A stretch of DNA of 38,348 bases. Source: Oscillospiraceae bacterium (GTDB taxonomy: Bacteria; Bacillota; Clostridia; Christensenellales; Aristaeellaceae). Under the pieces are notes generated by a model. It made no database searches and had not been told where the DNA came from. It was given only the letters and a program-made list of their open reading frames with translations. The translations under genes were made by a program, and so were the position numbers. Of this stretch, positions 32,949 to 38,348 are shown piece by piece. The DNA lies in contig JAISZG010000058.1 in NCBI GenBank assembly GCA_031269355.1, positions 1 through 38,348 on the forward strand, in the 5' to 3' direction. Numbering within the stretch: the first letter of the stretch is position 1; the number at the start of each line of letters is the position of its first letter.

Positions 32949-34559
32949 ATGGCCACGCTCAGTTTAATATCCCCAGACGGCGTTCGCGATATAGACTTTA
33001 CGCCTCCGGAACGGTTGTACGATCTGCTAGCGCGAAACGGCACGCCGATTCACGCGCCATGCGGCGGGCATGGCATATGCAGGCAATGCGTCATAACCGT
33101 AACCGGCGCGCTTTCCGAACCGGACTCTGCGGAGCGAGAACGGCTGGCTTGTGCGGCAAATCTCCGTCTCGCATGCCACGCGGTCGCTATTGGAAACGTA
33201 ACCGTATCCTTCTTGAACCGGGATTCTTGCCCGGCCTCCGACGCCGCGCGCAGCATGACGGAAGGCGCGCGCATTCAAGTAGACGGGGAATCACCGCCGT
33301 TCGCGATTACTCCGGGCATGACCGGATTGGGGGCGGCGGTTGATATAGGCACCACGACGATCGCGGCGTATCTATACGACCTAGCGTCCGGCGAGCGCGT
33401 CGCCGCCGGGTCCGCCCTAAATCCTCAGGCGACATTTGGCGCGGACGTTATTTCAAGAATCGGCGCGTCGCTTAGCGGACACGGACGGGAACTGGCGCGG
33501 ATAGTCTGCGGCGAAATAAGCCGATTGGTGCGAAATATGGCGAATGCGCCCGGCATACAAATCGGAGCGCTGCAGCGCATAATAATCGTAGGCAACACCG
33601 CTATGCTTTATCTGCTATGCGAGCTTGACACCAAACCGCTGTCCGCGATGCCGTTTCGCGCAGACGCTCTATTTGGCGAGTATCGCTTTCCCGAGCATCT
33701 CGATCTTCCGCGCTCGATTTCCGTTTATCTTCCGCGCTGTATGTCTGCGTACGTCGGCGCGGACATAACAGCGTCGCTGCTTGCGGGAGGGCTTATCGTA
33801 AACGGGCGCGTACATGACGGCGCGCCGCGCATGCTCGTCGATATCGGAACAAACGGTGAAATCGCGCTCGCGGCGGGCGGTTCGCTCGTCTGCTGCGCCA
33901 CGGCCGCCGGTCCCGCCTTCGAAGGCGCGGGCATATCATGCGGCATGCTCGCCGTACCTGGCGCTATTGATAAAGCTGATTTTTCCGACGGAACGATTCA
34001 ATATTCAACCATCGGAGGAGCACCGGCGACGGGGCTGTGCGGCACAGGCCTTGTGGATACGGCGGCCGCGCTGCTGGACGCCGGGCTTATGGACGAAAGC
34101 GGCTTTATGGGTGTGGAGTGCCCCACTTCGTTCGGGGCGGCGGGGCAGAGCCACGCGCTAATAAAAGAAGGCGATTTCACATTCCCGGGCGCGGACGTCG
34201 CAGTCTCTCAAAGGGACATGCGGCAGCTGCAGCTCGCAAAAGCGGCGATATGCGCCGGAATGATCACGCTACTCGCTGAAAGCGGACTTACCGCCGCAGA
34301 CGTCGGCACGCTCGTAATCGCCGGAGGGTTTGGCAGCCATATCCGCGCGTCGTCTGCGGAGCGAATCGGCTTGATTCCAAAGGGGCTTGCGGCAAAGGCG
34401 ATATCAATAGGTAACGGCGCGGGTGTCGGCGCGGGGATGATGCTTCTAAACGACGACATACGCAGGCAATCGGAGTCCATAGATAAAGTCGCACGCGTCG
34501 TCGACTTATCGACCAACGCGCTGTTTATGAATTCATATGTTAACTGTATGATGTTTTAA
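32949..34559 (+). CDS. RACo-like corrinoid activation protein (2Fe-2S plus ASKHA ATPase, DUF4445)
   Basis: A 536-aa protein. The N-terminal ferredoxin-like domain has the 2Fe-2S ligands C-G-G-H-G-I-C-R-Q-C (38-47) and a fourth Cys in RLACHA. The C-terminal ASKHA ATPase core carries AVDIGTTTIAAYLYDL, IIIVGNTAMLYLLC, LVDIGTNGEIAL and TLVIAGGFGSHIR. This family reductively reactivates Co(II) corrinoid of methyltransferase systems, coupling ATP use to electron delivery. No corrinoid protein or methyltransferase gene is in the window. A family 2 palindromic repeat (34109-34159) is read through at residues about 387-403 (MGVECPTSFGAAGQSHA), in a loop just before the conserved QRDMRQLQLAKAAI segment. 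GGAGG lies 4 nt before the ATG. Confidence 0.9.
   Translation: MATLSLISPDGVRDIDFTPPERLYDLLARNGTPIHAPCGGHGICRQCVITVTGALSEPDSAERERLACAANLRLACHAVAIGNVTVSFLNRDSCPASDAARSMTEGARIQVDGESPPFAITPGMTGLGAAVDIGTTTIAAYLYDLASGERVAAGSALNPQATFGADVISRIGASLSGHGRELARIVCGEISRLVRNMANAPGIQIGALQRIIIVGNTAMLYLLCELDTKPLSAMPFRADALFGEYRFPEHLDLPRSISVYLPRCMSAYVGADITASLLAGGLIVNGRVHDGAPRMLVDIGTNGEIALAAGGSLVCCATAAGPAFEGAGISCGMLAVPGAIDKADFSDGTIQYSTIGGAPATGLCGTGLVDTAAALLDAGLMDESGFMGVECPTSFGAAGQSHALIKEGDFTFPGADVAVSQRDMRQLQLAKAAICAGMITLLAESGLTAADVGTLVIAGGFGSHIRASSAERIGLIPKGLAAKAISIGNGAGVGAGMMLLNDDIRRQSESIDKVARVVDLSTNALFMNSYVNCMMF
34109..34159 (+). repeat. Palindromic repeat family 2, copy D, inside the RACo-like gene
   Basis: A 51-bp copy: GGGTGTGG-AGTG-CCCCAC then TTCGTTCGGGGCGGCGGGGC and AGAGCCACGCGCT. 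It has the same plus-strand orientation as copies A-C. Its length is a multiple of three, so the gene reads 17 extra codons from it in sense. Confidence 0.75.
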
Positions 34560-34622
34560 TGCCCTCGCAATCGCGCGTTCACCGTTTATAGATATTTATA
34601 TCTATTTTAATAATGGCGTTTA

Positions 34623-35210
34623 CTATGCGGCGCTGCCGTTCGTTCTCTTCCCCTGCGCATCGAGCCATATTCTCAGCACCTCGAACAATCCGAAAGCGAT
34701 TATTCCGTTTACGCCCGCTTTAATTAAGTTCGCGGGGATTATCAGCGGCAGCAGCATGCCCACGACGGCTGAAACCGGCACGCCGTAGAACCATGGCGTT
34801 ACAATCAGATTCAGCGGAATCATCAGCATGGTCATCGCCAGCGCGCCGCAGGCTATCGATAGGATCGCCCATTTTCTATTCAGTCTAGGCGCACGGTAAA
34901 TGCAGCCTATCACAATCGCCGCTATTCCCGTTGCGGCGATATGCATAATCATCCCTGCTAGACCGCTGGTTGACGCAATAAGCATTTCAACCGCGCAGAT
35001 TACTATCGTCATAAACAAACCCGCGAGCGGCCCATACATCAGCGCGCCTATAAATATAGGTACGTCGGCCGGATCATATTTGATAGGTCCGCCGGGAAGC
35101 AACGTAAAATGGATGGTCACCGCAAGCACGATTCCAATGGCGGACAGCATTCCCATCGTCGTGAGCCTTTGTATATCCGAAAACAAGGACGGGCGCGATT
35201 TGCGAATCAT
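34623..35210 (-). CDS. ribU: ECF transporter S component, RibU-like (riboflavin)
   Basis: A 195-aa membrane protein with about six helices, a substrate-capture subunit of an energy-coupling-factor vitamin importer. The segment FTLLPGGPIKYDPADVPIFIGALMYGP matches the RibU signature (K-Y-D-P-x-D-x-P), pointing to riboflavin. The shared ECF ATPases and EcfT are not in the window. The Shine-Dalgarno AGGAG (35224-35228) is 13 nt from the ATG, longer than usual. It has a consensus promoter and a leader of about 90 nt. That leader is too short for a standard FMN riboswitch and lacks its core, but contains a short open frame (35246-35302). Confidence 0.85.
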   Translation of the reverse strand: MIRKSRPSLFSDIQRLTTMGMLSAIGIVLAVTIHFTLLPGGPIKYDPADVPIFIGALMYGPLAGLFMTIVICAVEMLIASTSGLAGMIMHIAATGIAAIVIGCIYRAPRLNRKWAILSIACGALAMTMLMIPLNLIVTPWFYGVPVSAVVGMLLPLIIPANLIKAGVNGIIAFGLFEVLRIWLDAQGKRTNGSAA

Positions 35211-35245
35211 TTTATAACACCCACTCCTTTCTTATTTAACATACC

Positions 35246-35302
35246 CTATCGCGGACACTCTGAGGTTTCGCAAGGCTCTTGCGTATATTCTTCAAACATC
35301 AT
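35246..35302 (-). CDS. Possible 18-codon leader peptide before ribU
   Basis: The frame reads MMFEEYTQEPCETSECPR then TAG. Its ATG falls at the predicted transcription start (7 nt after TATAAT), so it would be translated leaderless. The peptide is Cys- and Glu-rich. It may be chance; no known leader is matched. Confidence 0.25.
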   Translation of the reverse strand: MMFEEYTQEPCETSECPR

Positions 35303-35308
35303 GGTTCC

Positions 35309-35337
35309 ATTATATAGGCCCGGAATAACTATGTCAA
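35309..35337 (-). promoter_or_regulatory. Consensus sigma-A promoter for ribU
   Basis: On the minus strand TTGACA (35337-35332), 17-bp spacer, TATAAT (35314-35309): both hexamers are perfect. Confidence 0.88.
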
Positions 35338-35375
35338 GGTGAAAACTCAGGGCGGCGTGCACCCCTATCGGATAA

Positions 35376-35495
35376 AATATATACTCCTTTGATTATACTG
35401 ACGAAGTTATAGAAGCGATAAGAGACCGCCTATCAATTGACTTGACCCATAAGCAAGTTCCGGTGGGTCAATTGAAAAAATACTTGGAGATGTAA
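35376..35495 (+). pseudogene. 3' fragment of an unidentified gene in an AT-rich island
   Basis: An open frame without a proper start reads NIYSFDYTDEVIEAIRDR and ends ...HKQVPVGQLKKYLEM before TAA. The amphipathic composition looks like real protein, but no family is recognised. It lies in a stretch that is visibly poorer in GC and different in codon use from the neighbours. It may be the tail of a gene whose start was lost. Confidence 0.3.
35433..35475 (+). repeat. Imperfect palindrome in the AT-rich island
   Basis: TCAATTGACTTGACCCA and TGGGTCAATTGA face each other across about 14 nt (core stem TTGACCCA 35442-35449 with TGGGTCAA 35464-35471). The left arm has a 5-nt insertion relative to the right. 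It overlaps the open fragment. Confidence 0.6.
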
Positions 35496-35533
35496 AAAAC
35501 GCCTGACTTGGGGAGGCGTTACTCTACATCTCC
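35486..35533 (+). ncRNA. Nested hairpin, possible structured RNA or recombination site
   Basis: The outer stem is GGAGATGTA (35486-35494) with TACATCTCC (35525-35533). The inner stem is ACGCC (35499-35503) with GGCGT (35515-35519) around TGACTTGGGGA. Both stems are perfect. It sits between two small open frames and directly after the stop codon of the first. It could be a terminator, a small RNA or a mobile-element end; no known class is matched. Confidence 0.35.
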
Positions 35534-35541
35534 ACGACAAG

Positions 35542-35736
35542 TTGAACTGCCCACAACCCGTTGATTTTACTGGGTTTTCGGCTGCTATTTATGGGGGGGA
35601 TGTGTCAAAGTCAGGCTATACACGACACGACCTAATTGGGCAAGCGGCACGTGAGCGCGAGCTGCAAAATCTCTTATATAAATTTAAAGATGTTATTGAG
35701 ATAATATTGAGCGATGACTCGGCATTTTCGCCTTGA
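35542..35736 (+). CDS. Short unidentified ORF in the AT-rich island
   Basis: A 64-codon frame from a TTG: NCPQPVDFTGFSAAIYGGD...GYTRHDLIGQAARERELQN...KFKDVIEIIL, ending FSP-stop. The sequence looks protein-like (amphipathic helix ARERELQNLLYKFK) but no family is recognised and no ribosome binding site precedes it. It may be a fragment of a larger transferred gene. The stretch 35211-35839 otherwise holds only the ribU promoter and leader and the hairpins above. Confidence 0.35.
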   Translation: MNCPQPVDFTGFSAAIYGGDVSKSGYTRHDLIGQAARERELQNLLYKFKDVIEIILSDDSAFSP

Positions 35737-35839
35737 ATCAATGCCTCAGCAGCGGCACAGCTGCTATGAAATGCAAACGCCGCGCGAACTCATTTCATGC
35801 TTTTGTTTATTATATAATACGCATTTATGCGGCAATAAA

Positions 35840-36697
35840 TTATTGAGATCTGTCAATATCACGGTGAGATATATTGACGGAATGCCCCAGCGCAGACAAC
35901 GCGTCGCCCAACTCTTTCGCAAACACAACCGAGCGATGACGCCCTCCCGTACAGCCGACTGCGATCGTAAGCTGCGCGCGCCCCTCTTCGTTAAACAGCG
36001 ATACCCAATATGCAAGCAATTCCTCTAACCGCCGGAGCAGCTGTTTAGCCGAGTCAAACTCCAATACATATCGTTCGACAGGTTCGTCCAAGCCGGTTAA
36101 ATTCCTCAGTGTGTCAACGTAAAATGGATTAGGCAGGCAGCGAACGTCGAATATTAAATCGGCGTCCGCAGGCGTTCCATGCTTAAAGCCAAACGACATG
36201 CAGTGTATCCACATCGTTCGTACTGCGCCGCGCCTCGAAAGAAGGGAAGTCAGCCGACTTTTCAGCTGATACGGAAGTATTCCTGTAGTATTTATATGAT
36301 AATCCGCGCGATCAAATAAAGGCCGAAGCGCGTCGCGTTCACGCTCTATCGCCACTTCAATCGTCGCGTCAGATAAATCGGCCATAGGGTGGGAACGGCG
36401 AGTTTCTTTATACCTGCGAACGAGCGTGGAGTTATCCGCATCTAAAAACAATATCTTATATGTTACGCCCATATTGCGAAGCGCGTCGAGCGCATCCCAT
36501 AGATCATAAAGCCCGTCGAGACTTCGCGCGTCCACGACCACAGTGGCGGGCGAGGTGGCTCCGCGCCGAATCTCCGCAAGGGTCGGCAGCAGCTTGGGAG
36601 GCAAATTGTCTACGCAGGAATAGCCAAGATCTTCAAGCGTGTTGAGCGCCTTGGTTTTGCCTGCGCCGGACATGCCGGTTAATATTATCCATTCCAT
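35840..36697 (-). CDS. rapZ: RNase adapter/nucleotide-binding protein RapZ (YvcJ)
   Basis: A 285-aa protein. The N-terminal P-loop is GMSGAGKT (8-15), with TYKILFLDADNSTLVRRYKETRRSHP and the DRADYHINTT stretch. The C-terminal domain has IAVGCTGGRHRSVV, the conserved RapZ glycine/histidine motif. In E. coli RapZ binds glucosamine 6-phosphate and controls GlmS through small RNAs; in Bacillus, YvcJ is a GTPase linked to competence. It starts 3 nt after the glmM stop, so it is co-transcribed with an amino-sugar enzyme, which fits a sensing role. In many Bacillota rapZ is followed by yvcK and whiA; here it is last before the AT-rich island. Confidence 0.95.
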   Translation of the reverse strand: MEWIILTGMSGAGKTKALNTLEDLGYSCVDNLPPKLLPTLAEIRRGATSPATVVVDARSLDGLYDLWDALDALRNMGVTYKILFLDADNSTLVRRYKETRRSHPMADLSDATIEVAIERERDALRPLFDRADYHINTTGILPYQLKSRLTSLLSRRGAVRTMWIHCMSFGFKHGTPADADLIFDVRCLPNPFYVDTLRNLTGLDEPVERYVLEFDSAKQLLRRLEELLAYWVSLFNEEGRAQLTIAVGCTGGRHRSVVFAKELGDALSALGHSVNISHRDIDRSQ

Positions 36698-36700
36698 CCG

Positions 36701-38059
36701 CTATAGGTTGCCTAATCTATCGCCGATAAGCGCGGCGATAGAATCCGCGAGCGCGTCTATCTCGGAGATGTCTTTGCCTTCCGCCATAACGCGCACAAGC
36801 GGTTCAGTTCCGGACACACGAACTACCATACGCCCATCCTCTCCAAGAGCCGCTTTCCCATCGTCAACCGCCTTCTTGATCGCCGCGTCTGTATAGAAAG
36901 CGAGCTTGCCTGCCTGCGTGACGGGTATATTTCGCGACACCTGCGGATAGCGCGTCATCACGCGCGCAAGCTCAGACAGCGGACGGCCTTCGCGCCTTAG
37001 CAGCGAAAGCAGCTGTATGGCGGTAAGCTGCCCGTCTCCTGTCGTAGCGAAATCGCGGAATATAACGTGTCCCGACTGTTCGCCTCCGAATCCAAATTCG
37101 CCCAGCAGCATTTCTTCCAGCACGAATCTATCGCCAACTTTCGTAGCGATAAAGTTCAATCCATTCTCTTTGCAAAAGCGCACAAAGCCCAAATTCGTCA
37201 ATATGGTGCCGATAACCGTATCATGCGGCAGTTTACCGCGGCGCTTCATATCCACCGCGCATATCGCCATTATTTGGTCGCCGTCTATTACGCCGCCCTT
37301 TTCATCAACCGCTAGGCAGCGATCCGCGTCGCCGTCGAACGCGATTCCTGCGTCGAATCCGCCTTCCTTCACTTTCGAGATCAGCGACTCCATATGAGTA
37401 GAGCCGCAGTTTTCATTTATATTCAAACCGTCCGGCTCTGCGGAGAGAAATTCGCATTTCGCGCCAAGCTCTTCAAAGAGCTTAGGCGCGGTTCGACTCG
37501 CGGCGCCGTTCGCGCAGTCGATCGCTATCTTCAATCCGTCAAGCGAAAACGCGACCGTGCTTTTCAGGTGCGCGATATAGTCCTTCTCACTTCCGTGGGC
37601 GTGCTGGATCGCGCCAATATCATGCGGCTGCGCAAGCTCCATCCGCGACTTTGCGGGATCGAGTACGAGCGTTTCTATTTGTTCTTCCAAGTCGTCGGGC
37701 AGTTTAAATCCATCTCCGCCAAATATTTTTATACCGTTATATTCCGCCGCGTTGTGAGAAGCGCTGATCATAACTCCGGCATCCGCCTTATATTTCGAAA
37801 TCAAATGCGCGACGGCGGGTGTCGGAATTACTCCCAGATGCGTTACGTCCGCGCCTACCGAGCACATGCCCGACGCTATCGCGTTGGACAGCATATCGGA
37901 AGATATGCGAGGATCACTACCCACAAGCACAACCGGACGCCTGCGGCGGTTGGATGAAAGCGCGCACGCAGCGGCGCGACCCACCTGCATCGCCAATTCG
38001 CATGTCAACGTTTCGTTTGCTATTCCGCGGATGCCGTCCGTTCCAAACAATCTGCCCAT
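36701..38059 (-). CDS. glmM: Phosphoglucosamine mutase
   Basis: A 452-aa enzyme converting glucosamine 6-phosphate to glucosamine 1-phosphate for UDP-GlcNAc and peptidoglycan synthesis. The start MGRLFGTDGIRG is the standard GlmM N-terminus (ATG 38059; GAGGG upstream). The frame is open 12 codons further, but that would overlap the preceding gene. The active-site phosphoserine is Ser101 in MISASHN, the metal loop is FDGDADR, and the phosphate-binding loop is VRVSGTEPLVRVM. Length is normal. One base separates it from the upstream hexapeptide gene and three from rapZ, indicating one operon. Confidence 0.97.
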   Translation of the reverse strand: MGRLFGTDGIRGIANETLTCELAMQVGRAAACALSSNRRRRPVVLVGSDPRISSDMLSNAIASGMCSVGADVTHLGVIPTPAVAHLISKYKADAGVMISASHNAAEYNGIKIFGGDGFKLPDDLEEQIETLVLDPAKSRMELAQPHDIGAIQHAHGSEKDYIAHLKSTVAFSLDGLKIAIDCANGAASRTAPKLFEELGAKCEFLSAEPDGLNINENCGSTHMESLISKVKEGGFDAGIAFDGDADRCLAVDEKGGVIDGDQIMAICAVDMKRRGKLPHDTVIGTILTNLGFVRFCKENGLNFIATKVGDRFVLEEMLLGEFGFGGEQSGHVIFRDFATTGDGQLTAIQLLSLLRREGRPLSELARVMTRYPQVSRNIPVTQAGKLAFYTDAAIKKAVDDGKAALGEDGRMVVRVSGTEPLVRVMAEGKDISEIDALADSIAALIGDRLGNL

Positions 38060-38060
38060 A

Positions 38061-38348
38061 TCAACCCTCGCTGTTCCCCGCGCGTATTGCAGCAATCGCG
38101 CCGTTTATTTTATATATCGAATATGCAGGGATAACTCCGCGCACGTTTGACGTGGGGTAAACCCTGCTGTATCTGCCAACGACGCTCCCCGGATTCAGCA
38201 CCGCGTTACAGCCGATCTCCGCGTAATCGCCAAGTATCGCGCCAAATTTGCGCAGCCCGGTTTCTATGTTTAGACCGCCTTCCGCGTGAACGGTTATTTT
38301 CGATTTGTCCGCGCGCACGTTAGACGTAATGGAACCCGCGCCCATATG
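38061..38348 (-). CDS. Hexapeptide-repeat sugar-nucleotide transferase-like protein (3' part)
   Basis: The 3' end of a gene that continues past the right edge; about 95 residues are visible. The sequence GAGSITSNVRADKSKITV...FGAILGDYAEIGCNAVLNPGSVVGRYSRVYP is a left-handed beta-helix of hexapeptide repeats as in the acetyltransferase half of GlmU. The visible tail VRGVIPAYSIYKINGAIAAIRA resembles the short GlmU-related proteins often found with glmM in Clostridia. It is probably involved in UDP-GlcNAc or related amino-sugar synthesis. The N-terminal part, which would tell whether a pyrophosphorylase domain is present, is outside the window. Confidence 0.8.
   Translation of the reverse strand, partial: HMGAGSITSNVRADKSKITVHAEGGLNIETGLRKFGAILGDYAEIGCNAVLNPGSVVGRYSRVYPTSNVRGVIPAYSIYKINGAIAAIRAGNSEG

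Noticed and set aside
35211..35302. FMN riboswitch before ribU
   Set aside because: The leader is about 90 nt, shorter than the aptamer plus expression platform, and the conserved RFN core segments are absent.
35525..35570. Integron attC-like boxes (GTTGAAC and CAAC...GTTG) near the island ORF
   Set aside because: Only one box fits the GTTRRRY consensus; the paired RYYYAAC box and the expected palindrome are missing, and there is no integrase.

Overview
The window (38,348 bp, moderately GC-rich coding DNA with AT-rich spacers) looks like chromosome from a Bacillota bacterium, most likely an anaerobic Clostridia-type lineage. The grounds are a spoIVFA/spoIVFB-like sporulation pair, radA next to a YacL-type PIN/TRAM gene, a small protein ahead of an ATP-dependent pfkA, DegV, a BMP-family ABC transporter, an ECF S component, a RACo-like corrinoid activator, and a glmM-rapZ operon. 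No rRNA, tRNA, CRISPR array, prophage or intact transposase gene is visible. Species cannot be named from this sequence.

Layout. 1-1278: repeat-rich spacer and a lone TRAP solute receptor (dctP-like). 1561-4077: a patatin-fold protein that has lost its catalytic Ser and Asp, convergent with a secreted caspase-like peptidase with an EF-hand loop. 4200-6882: a DUF1538 membrane protein followed by a P-II-like regulator, one operon. 7224-11870: a DUF898 membrane protein, a GH3 beta-glucosidase with a strong promoter, and an exported polysaccharide deacetylase. 11883-13481: MgtC and a gluconate 5-dehydrogenase-type SDR. 13688-16356: SpoIVFA-like and SpoIVFB-like proteins overlapping by 4 bp, then a lipoprotein. 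16626-19450: trkA-trkH potassium uptake operon. 19507-20340: DegV. 20633-24457: BMP receptor, twin ATPase and one permease; the usual second permease is absent and a MITE-like element follows. 24898-26190: small conserved protein and pfkA. 26265-28835: radA-yacL. 29007-30047: a YkuE-like phosphoesterase fold stripped of metal ligands. 30025-32012: fructokinase-type ROK kinase and a beta-lactamase-fold hydrolase. 32131-34559: divergent DUF1638 and RACo-like genes. 34623-35210: RibU-like S component. 35211-35839: an AT-rich island with gene fragments and nested hairpins. 35840-38348: hexapeptide protein (partial), glmM and rapZ, packed within 1-3 bp (amino-sugar/cell-wall operon).

The most striking feature is not a single gene. 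Two families of short GC-rich palindromic repeats are scattered between genes and also lie inside open reading frames without breaking them. Family 1 (about 63-80 bp) is an intergenic copy at 149-228, a partial copy inside the caspase gene, and a four-copy in-frame tandem array forming the C-terminal tail of the DUF1538 protein. Family 2 (about 45-58 bp) lies next to two stop codons and inside the caspase gene (read antisense) and the RACo-like gene (read sense). This resembles the protein-inserted palindromic elements of Rickettsia. A third, unrelated family is MITE-like, with terminal inverted repeats of about 32 bp (24590-24791, 7133-7203, and a half copy at 7004-7023).

Several start codons were moved from the longest frame to a start with a ribosome binding site or one compatible with a promoter (DUF1538, DUF898, spoIVFA-like, lipoprotein, trkA, small protein before pfkA, yacL, phosphoesterase-like, ROK, glmM).
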